A stretch of 64,000 nt of DNA, taken from NCBI RefSeq assembly GCF_037190085.1, contig NZ_JBBCJO010000011.1:62001-126000 (forward strand). The letters are read 5' to 3'. Under the pieces are notes generated by a model. The model was not told the DNA's origin and searched no databases. It saw only the letters and a program-made list of their open reading frames with translations. Each line of letters opens with the position of its first letter. Within the stretch, counting starts at the first letter, position 1. Position numbers and translations under genes: made by a program. This document shows, piece after piece, positions 44,178 through 52,693 of the stretch. The stretch is from Gemmatimonas aurantiaca (GTDB lineage: Bacteria; Gemmatimonadota; Gemmatimonadetes; Gemmatimonadales; Gemmatimonadaceae).

Positions 44178-44211
44178 TGAGACACTTCCGGAAATAACCG
44201 AAAGCGTCTCA
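44178..44211. terminator. Terminator hairpin between convergent genes
   Basis: TGAGAC (44178-44183) pairs with GTCTCA (44206-44211). The inner arms CTT and CGG pair with AAG and CCG with two mismatches, and the loop is AAATAA. It lies between the nucleotidyltransferase and the leftward SwrB-like gene. There is no long T-run. Confidence 0.6.
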
Positions 44212-44239
44212 TGAGGCCAACAATGAAGCCGTGCTCTTC

Positions 44240-44665
44240 CTACCGCGCCACAGCCATCGGCCCCGAGATCTCCAGCAGCATCGCCACCGCATCCACCGGC
44301 AGGCCCGTCTTCCGTGCGATCTCGGCGGGTTGCACGCCCTCGGCGGCCAGCGCCTGCACGGCGCGCGGGGTCTTCGAGACCCGCGCACTGCGCTGCGTGA
44401 GCGTCGGCATCGCCGCAGCACGTGAGTTCCGCTGACGACGCTGACGCCAGGCGTCACGCGTCCAGGTCATCACGCGCATCACACCGTAGCCCAGCGCCAC
44501 GAGCAATGCGAAGGCCGCCAGACCCATGGCACCCATGATGCGCTGCTCCTTCGTCACCGCGGGTGACATGATGAACGCGCCGGCCACGAGGCCCACACCG
44601 GTCACCACCACCAGCAGCACCAGCAACTTGAACGCCTGCACGAGGCGCTTCCACGTCGCGGCCAT
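44240..44665 (-). CDS. Membrane protein with C-terminal helix-turn-helix, SwrB-like position
   Basis: A 141-residue protein from the ATG at 44665, 2 bp after the fliA stop. It has two N-terminal transmembrane segments (AFKLLVLLVVVTGVGLVAGAF and GAMGLAAFALLVALGYGVM), a basic linker and a C-terminal helical pair (VQALAAEGVQPAEIARKTGLPVDAVAML) resembling a DUF6115-like HTH. Bacillus SwrB/YlxL has a membrane anchor plus such a domain and likewise follows sigD; it promotes flagellar export-gate maturation. Sequence homology is not proven. Confidence 0.6.
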   Translation of the reverse strand: MAATWKRLVQAFKLLVLLVVVTGVGLVAGAFIMSPAVTKEQRIMGAMGLAAFALLVALGYGVMRVMTWTRDAWRQRRQRNSRAAAMPTLTQRSARVSKTPRAVQALAAEGVQPAEIARKTGLPVDAVAMLLEISGPMAVAR

Positions 44666-44667
44666 GA

Positions 44668-45423
44668 TCACGCCACCTGATCGCGGAGCGGCTTGAGCTC
44701 CACGCGCAACTTGCTCAGCGCCTTGCTACGGATCTGCGACACGCGCGATTCGGTGAGTTCGAGCACCTTTGCGATCTCGTGCAGCTTGAGTTCTTCGAAG
44801 TAATACAGCGACAGCACGATGCGCTCCTGCTCCTTGAGCCGCAGGATGGCGTCCTTGAGATGCGAGACTTCCTGCTCGTGCGTGAGACTGTCTTCCACGC
44901 CGCTGTCGTCGCCGTCCGTGAGGACTTCGGCGGGGACCGGCGTGGTGTTCTCGCGTTCACCAGGCGCCCGGTCGAGCGGAATGTGATGCGCGCCTTCCAC
45001 GTCGGCCTGCCAGCGCCAGAGCGTTTCCAGATCGACGCCCAGTTGTGCGGCCAGTTCACGGTCTTCCGGTGCGCGGCCACTCACCCGCTGGAAGGCTTCG
45101 CGCGCGGCCGTGATTTCCCGCGTCTTGCGACGGATGGAGCGCGGCACGTGATCCTGCTTGCGCAGTTCATCGAGAATCGCACCGCGGATGCGGGGCGCCG
45201 CGAAGGTGCTGAAGGCCAGTCCACGCGAGGCGTCGAATCCTTCGAGCGCGGTCATCAGACCGATGGTTCCGGCGCTCACCAGTTCGTCGAAGTCCGCGCG
45301 CACGGCGAGTGTGCGGGAGACCTGACGGGCCACATGATGCACGAGGCCAAGATGCTCTTCGAGCAGACGGTCACGGGCAGTCTGATTGCCTGCCTGATAC
45401 GACTGCCAGAGCTTGTTGTTCAT
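44668..45423 (-). CDS. fliA: Flagellar sigma factor FliA (sigma-28)
   Basis: A 251-residue sigma-70 family protein from the ATG at 45423, with AGGGA 9 nt upstream. Region 2 (LVSAGTIGLMTALEGFDASRGLAFSTFA), region 3 (RSIRRKTREITAA) and region 4 (LHEIAKVLELTESRVSQIRSKAL) match FliA/SigD. It directs late flagellar and chemotaxis genes. It lies in an export-gate operon after flhF-flhG, as in many bacteria, and the operon has a sigma-54 promoter. No flgM is next to it. Confidence 0.95.
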   Translation of the reverse strand: MNNKLWQSYQAGNQTARDRLLEEHLGLVHHVARQVSRTLAVRADFDELVSAGTIGLMTALEGFDASRGLAFSTFAAPRIRGAILDELRKQDHVPRSIRRKTREITAAREAFQRVSGRAPEDRELAAQLGVDLETLWRWQADVEGAHHIPLDRAPGERENTTPVPAEVLTDGDDSGVEDSLTHEQEVSHLKDAILRLKEQERIVLSLYYFEELKLHEIAKVLELTESRVSQIRSKALSKLRVELKPLRDQVA

Positions 45424-45458
45424 GGCGACGGATCCCTGGGAAGGAGCGAATTGCACGA

Positions 45459-46352
45459 TCAAACACCGGAACGTGAAAGGGGGCGGGCAGTCAACGCGCG
45501 CGTCACGACATCGTGCGCGGCAACGGCTGCTGGCGATCCAACGGCCGCATCGGGAAACGGCATCCCTTTGCGGAGTGCGGCGTCGAGCGTCGGGTCTGCG
45601 GGGATTGCACCGGCAAGACGCAGCGAGAGTCCGAGGAACTGGCGGGCACCGGTATCGATGGCATCGAAGCAACGCGTGGCGTCGCTCCCTTCCAGTCGAT
45701 TGACGAGTACCTCCACCGGAAGGGCACCATGCCTGGCCGCGACGGCCTTGCAGAGCGCGTACGTCGCGGCGAGACCCACGGGGTCCGATCCCGAGGCGAT
45801 GGCCATCAACCGCTCACCCGAATGGGGCGTGATCGCGGCCAGCACCGATTCGAGACGGGATCCGCAGTCGATCACCACCAGATCCATGCCTTCGGTGAGG
45901 CTGCCGAGTCGACGGAGACAGGCCTTGCGTTCGGCCGCGGTGAGCGCAGGCGCGCCCTCGGTGGCCCGGCGGGCCGCGCCGCCAGCCACCAGCGTCAGCG
46001 TGGCGCTCACGGGTGTGGCCACGTCGGCCGGGGTAGCCCGGCCTCCACGCAGATCCTGCCACGTGGCGCGTGGACTCACGCCCAACGTCATGGCCAGCGG
46101 TCCGACAAAATCGTCGGCGTCGATGAGCAGCACGCGATGACCTTCTCCCGCGGCGGCCACGGCCAGCAATGCCGACAGCAGTGTGGTGCCCGACCCTCCC
46201 CGGCCACTCGCGCAGAGCAGTGTGGTCGGACCGATGGCATCACCACCGCCCGTGCGCTTCACCCCACCGGTCGATGCCAGGGCATCGGCCTGTGAGCGTG
46301 GTGAGGGAGACGCCGTTCCACCGGCGGTGGGCACCAAAAGCGGCAGACTCAT
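45459..46352 (-). CDS. flhG: FlhG/MinD-like ATPase with degenerate P-loop
   Basis: A 297-residue protein starting at 46352 by ATGA overlap with flhF. Family features are LLIDADDFVGPLAMTLG and DLVVIDCGSRL. However, the deviant Walker A reads GRGGSGTTLLS (residues 50-60), where the usual KGGxGKT has both lysines: the signature Lys is Arg51 and the P-loop Lys is Thr56. Normal FlhG controls flagellar number and place through ATP-driven dimerisation. This version may not hydrolyse ATP in the usual way. Confidence 0.85.
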   Translation of the reverse strand: MSLPLLVPTAGGTASPSPRSQADALASTGGVKRTGGGDAIGPTTLLCASGRGGSGTTLLSALLAVAAAGEGHRVLLIDADDFVGPLAMTLGVSPRATWQDLRGGRATPADVATPVSATLTLVAGGAARRATEGAPALTAAERKACLRRLGSLTEGMDLVVIDCGSRLESVLAAITPHSGERLMAIASGSDPVGLAATYALCKAVAARHGALPVEVLVNRLEGSDATRCFDAIDTGARQFLGLSLRLAGAIPADPTLDAALRKGMPFPDAAVGSPAAVAAHDVVTRALTARPLSRSGV

Positions 46353-47263
46353 GCCGGTGTCCAATCCGGTTCGGCGTCGGCACCGAGGCCGAGGGTGCGC
46401 AGGAGACGCGGCATGCCGGGCTTGAGATCGGCCGGCACATCCTGCCCGTCCGTCACCCAGCGGGTGGGCATACCGAGGGACAAGGCCAGATCGGTCACGC
46501 CCGTCTCACGCGGCACTTCGTCCAGCTTGGACAACAACACATGCGTGGCGCCGCAGTGCGCGCGCGTGCCACGATAGGCCCGGCCGATGTCCACGGCGAG
46601 ATCGGCCCGCAGCGACGCCGGCAACACGAGATGCACCTCATCGGGCGCGATGGTGTCAAGCAGCGAACGCCAACGCTCGGTGAGCTCCGCACTGGCCGGA
46701 CTGCGTCCCGGCGTGTCCACGAGGACCACATCGCAGGTCTGCGACAGGCGCTTCATCGCCGCGTCCACTTCCTTCGCGTCGTACACCACTTCGAACGGCA
46801 CATCGGCCAGTTCGGCGTAGGTCGCGAGCTGCTCCATGCCGCCCACGCGATACGTGTCGATGGTGAGCAGGCCGGGACGCGCCGCGCCGAACATGCCGCG
46901 TCGCACGGCCAGCTTCGCCGCTGTGGTGGTCTTGCCCGCGCCGGTGGGTCCCACGAGGGCGATGCAATACGGACGGCCGTCGACCTTGCGCAGCTTGGGC
47001 GGCAGTGGCAGCGGTTCGAGCCGGGCGCGCACCCGATCGATCGTGGCACTGGGCGCCGCCAGCACCTCCACCATCGGGATGCCTTCGTCACGCACCGTGC
47101 GGGTGTGCAGGATCATCACGTCGTCGCCGAGCAGGCGGCGCGCCCGATCGGCCACGCGTGAGAGATCGGCGCCGCGGAATCGCTCCATCGGCGCGTGATA
47201 CGAGGCCAGCGATGCCGTGAATGACGCCGGAGACGGTGCGAAAAAAGGCGTATGATCAGCCAT
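46349..47263 (-). CDS. flhF: Flagellar biosynthesis GTPase FlhF
   Basis: A 304-residue SRP-type GTPase. The P-loop is GPTGAGKTTT, then DTYRVGGMEQL, G3 is DTPGR and the base-recognition motif is LSKLDE. The N-terminal B domain is short. FlhF marks the site of flagellar assembly. The ATG at 47263 overlaps the flhA stop by 8 nt. An in-frame start at 47287 would add 8 residues. Confidence 0.93.
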   Translation of the reverse strand: MADHTPFFAPSPASFTASLASYHAPMERFRGADLSRVADRARRLLGDDVMILHTRTVRDEGIPMVEVLAAPSATIDRVRARLEPLPLPPKLRKVDGRPYCIALVGPTGAGKTTTAAKLAVRRGMFGAARPGLLTIDTYRVGGMEQLATYAELADVPFEVVYDAKEVDAAMKRLSQTCDVVLVDTPGRSPASAELTERWRSLLDTIAPDEVHLVLPASLRADLAVDIGRAYRGTRAHCGATHVLLSKLDEVPRETGVTDLALSLGMPTRWVTDGQDVPADLKPGMPRLLRTLGLGADAEPDWTPA

Positions 47264-49343
47264 GGGACATCTCCCAGGTCGCGACACTGCTCAGCGTGAT
47301 CTGCGCGGGCAGTTCGGCGAGTGAAACCACCGGCAGGTTCGGCAGCACCGGTTCGATGAGACGCCGCACACCCACCCGCAACGATGGCGGCGTGATGAGC
47401 GGCAACGGACGGCCATCCACCGCATAGGTGGTGGCGAGATGATTGAGATCGCGCAGCATGCCGGCCAGCGATTCCGGCGTGAGCACCGGTGCGTTGGGTT
47501 GCGACGCGCGCGGCGAGAAGAGACCGACCAGCGCCGACTCGAGACGCGGTCCGATGGTGATGCCACGCACCGTGCCGGTCTGATCGGCGAAGATGCGTGC
47601 GATGACGTTGGTGAGCGCCCGGCGCACCACTTCCGTGAGTGCTTCGGGGTCCTTGGTGGTTTCGGCGCCGTCGCCCAGGGCCTCGAGAATGGTGACCAGA
47701 TCGCGGATGGGCACCCGCTCGCGCAGGAGGCGTTGCAGCACCCGATGCAGCACGCTCAGCGACACCTTGCCAGGAATGATTTCGTCCACGAGCGCGGGGT
47801 GCGACTTCTTGAGCGTCTCCACCATCTCCTGCACTTCCTGACGACCCAGGAGCTCGGACGCGCTCGACTTGAGCGTTTCGAGCAGATGCGTGGCCACGAC
47901 GGTGGTGGGTTCGACCACCACGTATCCCAGCGCTTCGGCCTCGGTGCGACGTGCCGAGGCGACCCAGCGCGCGGGCATGCCGAACGAGGGGTCCACCGTT
48001 TCCATGCCATCGATCTCGGCCACCACACCACCGGTGTTCAGGGCCATCAGGAACCGCGGCAGCACTTCGGCACGCGCGACTTCGGAGCCGCGCAGTTTGA
48101 TGATGTATTCGTTGGCCGGCAGACGGATGTCGTCGCGGATGCGGATGGGTGGAATGAGGATGCCCAGTTCCAGCGCGGCCTGTTTGCGCAGCAGCGAGAT
48201 GCGTTCGAGGAGATCGCCACCCTGACTCTCGTCCACGAGCGGAATGAGCGCGTAACCCACTTCGAGTTCGATGGGATCGATCTGCAGCAGATCGCGCATC
48301 GGATCGGGCGGTGGCGGCGGTTCTTCCACTTCCACCGGCTTGCTGAGCGTCGCGAGTTCGAGACGACGCACTTCAGCCTTGGCCGACGTCCGTGCGAGTG
48401 CCGCGGCACCGCCGGCCATGGCCAGGAACGGAAACATCGGCAGTCCGGGGATGAGCGCGAACGAGCCGAGCACACCGGCGGCGATCCACATCGCGCGCGG
48501 ATGCGTGCCGAGCTGCTTGCTCAGCACCGCACCCATCTTGTCGGTGTTGGTCGCGGCGGTGACCATGAGGCCCGCGGCCGTGCTGATGATCAGCGCCGGC
48601 ACCTGCGTCACGAGACCGTCGCCGACCGTGAGAAGGGTGTACGTGCCCGCGGCCTTACCGATGTCCATGCCGCGCTGGATGACACCGATGAAGATGCCGC
48701 CGACGATGTTGACGATGACGACGAGAATGCCGAGGATCGCGTCGCCCTTCACATACTTGGAGGCGCCGTCCATCGCGCCGTAGAAGTCGGCGGTGCGCGC
48801 GATCTCATCGCGGCGCGTGCGGGCTTCCTTCTCGTCGATCAGACCGGCGGACAGATCGGCGTCGATCGCCATCTGCTTGCCGGGCATGGCATCGAGGGTG
48901 AAGCGCGCCGCGACTTCCGCGATGCGGCCGGCACCCTTGGTGATGACGATGAAATTGATGCCGGTGAGGATCAGGAAGATGACGATACCGACGGCATAAT
49001 TGCCGCCGATGACGAACTGTCCGAATGCCTCGATGACCTTGCCCGCGTGTGCCTGCGTGAGAATGAGGCGCGTCGAGGAGACGTTGAGCCCCATGCGGAA
49101 GAGCGTCAGCAGGAGCAGCAACGCGGGAAAACTGCTGAAATCGAGCGGATTGGTCGTGTAGAGGGAGACCAGGAGCACCACCAGCGACAGCCCGATGCTC
49201 GCCGCGAGGCAGAGATCGAGGAGGACCGGCGGCAGCGGCACCACGATGAGGGCAATGACGAACACCACCACCAGGGCGATGGCGATTTCCGCCTTTTTCG
49301 CCCCGGCAGAAGTTGCCGGAATCGGGAGCGCAGCACTGGTCAT
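47256..49343 (-). CDS. flhA: Flagellar export gate protein FlhA
   Basis: A 695-residue type III export gate protein. Eight N-terminal transmembrane segments are followed by a large cytoplasmic domain from about residue 330. The FHIPEP-family block (NFIVITKGAGRIAEVAARFTLDAMPGKQMAID) lies near residues 130-160, here quoted in parts. The cytoplasmic part has GMPARWVASARRTEAEALGY and LRVGVRRLIEPVLP. It drives proton-powered export of rod, hook and filament proteins. Confidence 0.97.
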   Translation of the reverse strand: MTSAALPIPATSAGAKKAEIAIALVVVFVIALIVVPLPPVLLDLCLAASIGLSLVVLLVSLYTTNPLDFSSFPALLLLLTLFRMGLNVSSTRLILTQAHAGKVIEAFGQFVIGGNYAVGIVIFLILTGINFIVITKGAGRIAEVAARFTLDAMPGKQMAIDADLSAGLIDEKEARTRRDEIARTADFYGAMDGASKYVKGDAILGILVVIVNIVGGIFIGVIQRGMDIGKAAGTYTLLTVGDGLVTQVPALIISTAAGLMVTAATNTDKMGAVLSKQLGTHPRAMWIAAGVLGSFALIPGLPMFPFLAMAGGAAALARTSAKAEVRRLELATLSKPVEVEEPPPPPDPMRDLLQIDPIELEVGYALIPLVDESQGGDLLERISLLRKQAALELGILIPPIRIRDDIRLPANEYIIKLRGSEVARAEVLPRFLMALNTGGVVAEIDGMETVDPSFGMPARWVASARRTEAEALGYVVVEPTTVVATHLLETLKSSASELLGRQEVQEMVETLKKSHPALVDEIIPGKVSLSVLHRVLQRLLRERVPIRDLVTILEALGDGAETTKDPEALTEVVRRALTNVIARIFADQTGTVRGITIGPRLESALVGLFSPRASQPNAPVLTPESLAGMLRDLNHLATTYAVDGRPLPLITPPSLRVGVRRLIEPVLPNLPVVSLAELPAQITLSSVATWEMSHG

Positions 49344-49353
49344 ATATCACTCA

Positions 49354-50451
49354 CTATGCAGCGACCGTGCCACGCCATTTCCGGCCGTAGCGCTCCTGCT
49401 GGCGCATGACGAAGGCGAGCACTTCGGCCACCGCCAGATACATCTCCACCGGGATGACCGTACCCACCTTGGCCACTTTGATGAGTGCGCGGGCGAGCGG
49501 CTTGTTCTCGATGACGGGCACGCCGTGCTGGAACGCCAGTTCCTTGATGCGCTGGGCGATTTTGCGCTCGCCGAGGGCCACGACATAGGGAGCCGGCGCG
49601 ACATTCGGATCGTATTTGATGGCGATCGCGATGTGCGTCGGATTCACGATGACCACGTCGGCCTTGGGAACGGCCGCGAACATCTGTCGACGGATGCGTT
49701 CGCGGGCGATGGCGCGGCGACGTCCCTTCATTTCGGGATTGCCTTCCTGCTGCTTGAATTCCTCCTTGACCTCCTGCTTGGTCATCTTGAGGTCTTCCAT
49801 CGTCTTCCAGCGCTGGAAACCGTAGTCGGCCGCGGCGAGGACGAGGAACATCATGCCGGCATTCTTGATCAGTGCGAAGCCGTATTTGCGCACGACTTCC
49901 ACCAGCGCCATCGGGGACGGCGTCAGCGCCAGCGTCTGCACATCCGGCCAGGCGTTCTTCAGCGTGACGTACACGGCGTAGCCGACGATCGCCATCTTGA
50001 GCAGCGCCTTCGCGAGTTCCACGATGGACTGCTTGCCCAGGATGCGTTTGGCGTTGTTGAGCGGATTGAGACGTTCGAACTTGGGCTCGAGCGTCTTGGT
50101 CGTGAACAGACCACCGGTCTGCATGGCCTGCACACCCACGGCGATCACGGCCATCGCCGCCGTCACGCCGATCATGGCCGCCATGGTGCGGAAGCTCATG
50201 ATCTGCAGCCAGGGAATGAGACCGTTGCCCATGCGTTCGCCGCTGCCGGCCGACGACAGGCTCGTGCCCATGGTGTCCAGCAGGAAGCGCCAGAGCTGCG
50301 GTCCCGTGAACGAGAAGACGAGCAGAAAGCCCAGGAGGAAAGCGGCGGTGGCGAACTCGGGGCTTTTGGCGATCTGCCCCTTCTCGCGCGCTTCCTCCAG
50401 TCGTTTGCCAGTTGGTGCTTCGGTCTTTTCGCCGGATTCGCCTTCAGCCAT
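49354..50451 (-). CDS. flhB: Flagellar export protein FlhB
   Basis: A 365-residue export-gate subunit with four transmembrane segments and a C-terminal cytoplasmic domain. The autocleavage site NPTH is present in VIVNPTHIAIAIKYD (near residue 275), so the substrate-specificity switch should operate. The N-terminus has EKTEAPTGKRLEEAREKGQIAKS. It lies 12 bp after fliR and 10 bp before flhA. Confidence 0.97.
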   Translation of the reverse strand: MAEGESGEKTEAPTGKRLEEAREKGQIAKSPEFATAAFLLGFLLVFSFTGPQLWRFLLDTMGTSLSSAGSGERMGNGLIPWLQIMSFRTMAAMIGVTAAMAVIAVGVQAMQTGGLFTTKTLEPKFERLNPLNNAKRILGKQSIVELAKALLKMAIVGYAVYVTLKNAWPDVQTLALTPSPMALVEVVRKYGFALIKNAGMMFLVLAAADYGFQRWKTMEDLKMTKQEVKEEFKQQEGNPEMKGRRRAIARERIRRQMFAAVPKADVVIVNPTHIAIAIKYDPNVAPAPYVVALGERKIAQRIKELAFQHGVPVIENKPLARALIKVAKVGTVIPVEMYLAVAEVLAFVMRQQERYGRKWRGTVAA

Positions 50452-50463
50452 TGCCGCGTCTCA

Positions 50464-51327
50464 TCAGCGCCTCCCCGCCGGTGCGGGGGCCGAGCCAGAT
50501 GGCACACCAGGTGCCACCTGCGCCGCCCGCACAAAGGAGTCGAGGGTATTGCCGTACGGTGTCGTCCAGTCACCGAGCGCATGCACGATGAGCCCGATGG
50601 ACCCGGCGAAGGTGAGCAGGCCGATCCCGATCTGCAGCGGAAAGGCGAGGCTCATGATCTGCAACTGCGGCGCCGCGCGTCCGAGAATGGCGAGCGCGAT
50701 GTTGGTGACGAGCACCGCGGCGATCACGGGCGCCGCGAACTGCAGTCCCGTGGCGAAGATGGTGGACCCGGCTTTCGTGAGCGCGAGGAATCCATCGCGG
50801 AAATCGATGGGCGTGCCCAGCGGCAATGCCGTGAAGCTGCGGGCCACGCCTTCCAGCATGACGATGTGTCCACCGGCCAGCAGCAGCAGCGTGAGGGCCA
50901 TGATCTGCATGAACGAACCCAGGATTGCGCCCTGGGTGTTGTTCACCGGATCGAAGATGGCGGCGCCGGAGAGACCGATCGTGGTGGTCATCAGTTCACC
51001 GGCGAATTCGGCGCCGGCCACGACCAGTGCCGCAGCCAGTCCGAAGGCAAAACCGATGGCGGTTTCGGCGAGGAACGTGCCCGGTGTGATCGCCAGCGTC
51101 TCGCGGTTGGAGGTTGCCAGCGCCGTGGGCAGCAGCAATACGGCGAAGAGCACGAGCAGCGCCGTGCGCAGTCGCATGGGCACCGTCTTCGCCGACCACG
51201 CGGGAGCGACGAGCAGCAGGCCGCCCACCCGCAGCGCGGTGAGCACGAAAGCGGTGGCCACGCCGGGAGCAAAGAAGTCCGGGAGCCCGAAGATGAGCGA
51301 CTGACCCACGGGGCTGCTGGGGTTCAC
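50464..51327 (-). CDS. fliR: Flagellar export protein FliR
   Basis: A 287-residue polytopic membrane protein with about six hydrophobic segments, including AFVLTALRVGGLLLVAP and AILGRAAPQLQIMSLAFPLQIGIGL, the FliR C-terminal block. It forms the export channel with FliP and FliQ. Length is slightly above the E. coli protein (261) because of a Pro/Ala-rich tail. Confidence 0.95.
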   Translation of the reverse strand: MNPSSPVGQSLIFGLPDFFAPGVATAFVLTALRVGGLLLVAPAWSAKTVPMRLRTALLVLFAVLLLPTALATSNRETLAITPGTFLAETAIGFAFGLAAALVVAGAEFAGELMTTTIGLSGAAIFDPVNNTQGAILGSFMQIMALTLLLLAGGHIVMLEGVARSFTALPLGTPIDFRDGFLALTKAGSTIFATGLQFAAPVIAAVLVTNIALAILGRAAPQLQIMSLAFPLQIGIGLLTFAGSIGLIVHALGDWTTPYGNTLDSFVRAAQVAPGVPSGSAPAPAGRR

Positions 51328-51340
51328 CGGTGGCGGGGAC

Positions 51341-51610
51341 TCAGCCGACCATCGCGGGAATGCCGCGAATGACCTGGGTGGTGAACTTGATCAGGATCTG
51401 CATCAGCCAGGGGAGGCCGACGATGAACGCGCCACCGACCAGAATGAGCTTGGGCACGAAGACCAGGGTCTGTTCCTGGATCTGGGTGACCGACTGGATG
51501 ATGGCGATGACCAGACCCACGCCGAGCGCCAGGAGCAGCAGCGGCGCCGCGACCATGAGGGCAGTCATGATCGCATCGCGGGTCAGGTCGATGACGAGCT
51601 GGTGAGACAA
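51341..51610 (-). CDS. fliQ: Flagellar export protein FliQ
   Basis: An 89-residue two-helix membrane protein of normal FliQ length when read from the TTG at 51610. The core is AAPLLLLALGVGLVIAIIQSVTQIQEQTL, ending with FTTQVIRGIPAMVG. A downstream ATG would remove the conserved first helix start (VIDLTRDAI). A sigma-54 type promoter 50 bp upstream of the TTG supports this start. It is the first gene of the operon running to the SwrB-like gene. Confidence 0.9.
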   Translation of the reverse strand: MSHQLVIDLTRDAIMTALMVAAPLLLLALGVGLVIAIIQSVTQIQEQTLVFVPKLILVGGAFIVGLPWLMQILIKFTTQVIRGIPAMVG

Positions 51611-51659
51611 GGCGGAGGCCGGGTTTGGGGGAGCGCGAGGCTGACGAGAGGGGGAGAAA

Positions 51660-51674
51660 GCAAGGGCGGGGCCA
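51660..51674 (-). promoter_or_regulatory. Sigma-54 type promoter of the fliQ-flhA operon
   Basis: On the minus strand TGGCCC-CGCCC-TTGC (51674 to 51660) has the GG and GC spacing of sigma-54 promoters. It lies 50 bp upstream of the fliQ TTG start. It is nearly identical to the element upstream of flgF (TGGCCC-N5-TTGC). Confidence 0.8.
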
Positions 51675-51898
51675 GAGGGCGAGTTTGGGGTTTGCTGTTC
51701 ACAAGTCGTTCTGGGTGAACGACTTGGGCTCTTGGTCGATTGTGGATTCTGCCTGATGTGTCGCGCGCCGCCCGGCAGGAAATGCCGGGGGCGCAATGCG
51801 ACCGGGATCACTCAAAAGGGACCCGGCAGGAATTGCTCGGTGGCGCAGGTCGGGCGGCGGGTCTGTTGACAACCGGCGCGCGGTGAAAAGAATAGAAG

Positions 51899-52678
51899 AT
51901 GCGCCTGATGCTGCTCGTCATTCTCTGTGGCCTCGGGTTGGGTCCCGATCACCTCGCTGCCCAGGTGGCCTCCGGGAACGTGCAGGTCCGCGTGGTCGAC
52001 GCGGCGTTGGCGCCGGTGGCGGCGGCCGAGGTGATCTTGCAGGGCGAAAAGCGTCAGGCATTCTCGGCGCGCTCGGACTCGACCGGGCAGGCCCTCATCG
52101 GCGGTATCCCACCCGGTCTCTGGGTGATCACGGTGCGACGTGTCGGTCTGAAATCCGTGACCGGCAGCATCCGTGTGGCCGCGGGACAGAATGTCTACTC
52201 GGTGCAGATCGACGAGGCCGCGTTGACGCTCGTGGGCATGCGCGTGGTGGGTGACCGGGTGTACTCTGCGCGTCTCGACGATTTCGAACGGCGACGTCAG
52301 GCGGGACTGCCCAGTGCCGTGGTCACGCAGGAACAGATCGATCGCCTGGGCCCCGTGCAACTCTCACGCATGCTGCGTGGCATGAGCGGATTGAAGATCG
52401 CCGATTCGAGTGGCTCGACGGTGGCGATCTCATCGCGGGGCGCCGTGCCATTCCGGCCACCGGGGAGCGCGACGCCGTTCATCATGGTCCCATGCGTCAT
52501 GCGCATGGCCGTCGATGGTGTTCTGATGCCCGGCCTCTCCAACATCGATCAGATCGTGCCCAAGGATGTGCACGGGATCGAGGTGTACTACGGTCCCGCG
52601 CGCATGCCTCCGGAGCTGGGAGGACTCAGAACGGACAACTGGTGCGGGTTGATCGCGATATGGACACGGGACCGGTAA
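51899..52678 (+). CDS. Carboxypeptidase-regulatory-like domain plus TonB-receptor plug, short form
   Basis: A 259-residue exported protein. The signal peptide is LLVILCGLGLGPDHLAAQ. Residues ~28-110 form a carboxypeptidase-regulatory-like Ig fold (VRVVDAALAPVAAAEVIL through GLWVITVRRVGLKSVTG). Residues ~135-255 resemble a TonB-dependent receptor plug (VTQEQIDRLGPVQLSRMLRGMSGLKI, then DVHGIEVYYGPARMPPEL). The ~500-residue beta-barrel is missing, and the gene ends without it at a normal stop, so it is a stand-alone plug protein or a truncation. Confidence 0.75.
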   Translation: MRLMLLVILCGLGLGPDHLAAQVASGNVQVRVVDAALAPVAAAEVILQGEKRQAFSARSDSTGQALIGGIPPGLWVITVRRVGLKSVTGSIRVAAGQNVYSVQIDEAALTLVGMRVVGDRVYSARLDDFERRRQAGLPSAVVTQEQIDRLGPVQLSRMLRGMSGLKIADSSGSTVAISSRGAVPFRPPGSATPFIMVPCVMRMAVDGVLMPGLSNIDQIVPKDVHGIEVYYGPARMPPELGGLRTDNWCGLIAIWTRDR

Positions 52679-52693
52679 GTACTGTCCGGAGCC

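Noticed and set aside
47439..51372. Long plus-strand frames (656 and 725 codons) over flhA, flhB and fliR
   Set aside because: They are antisense to well-conserved flagellar genes, rich in Arg, His, Glu and Asp, and have no recognisable domain.
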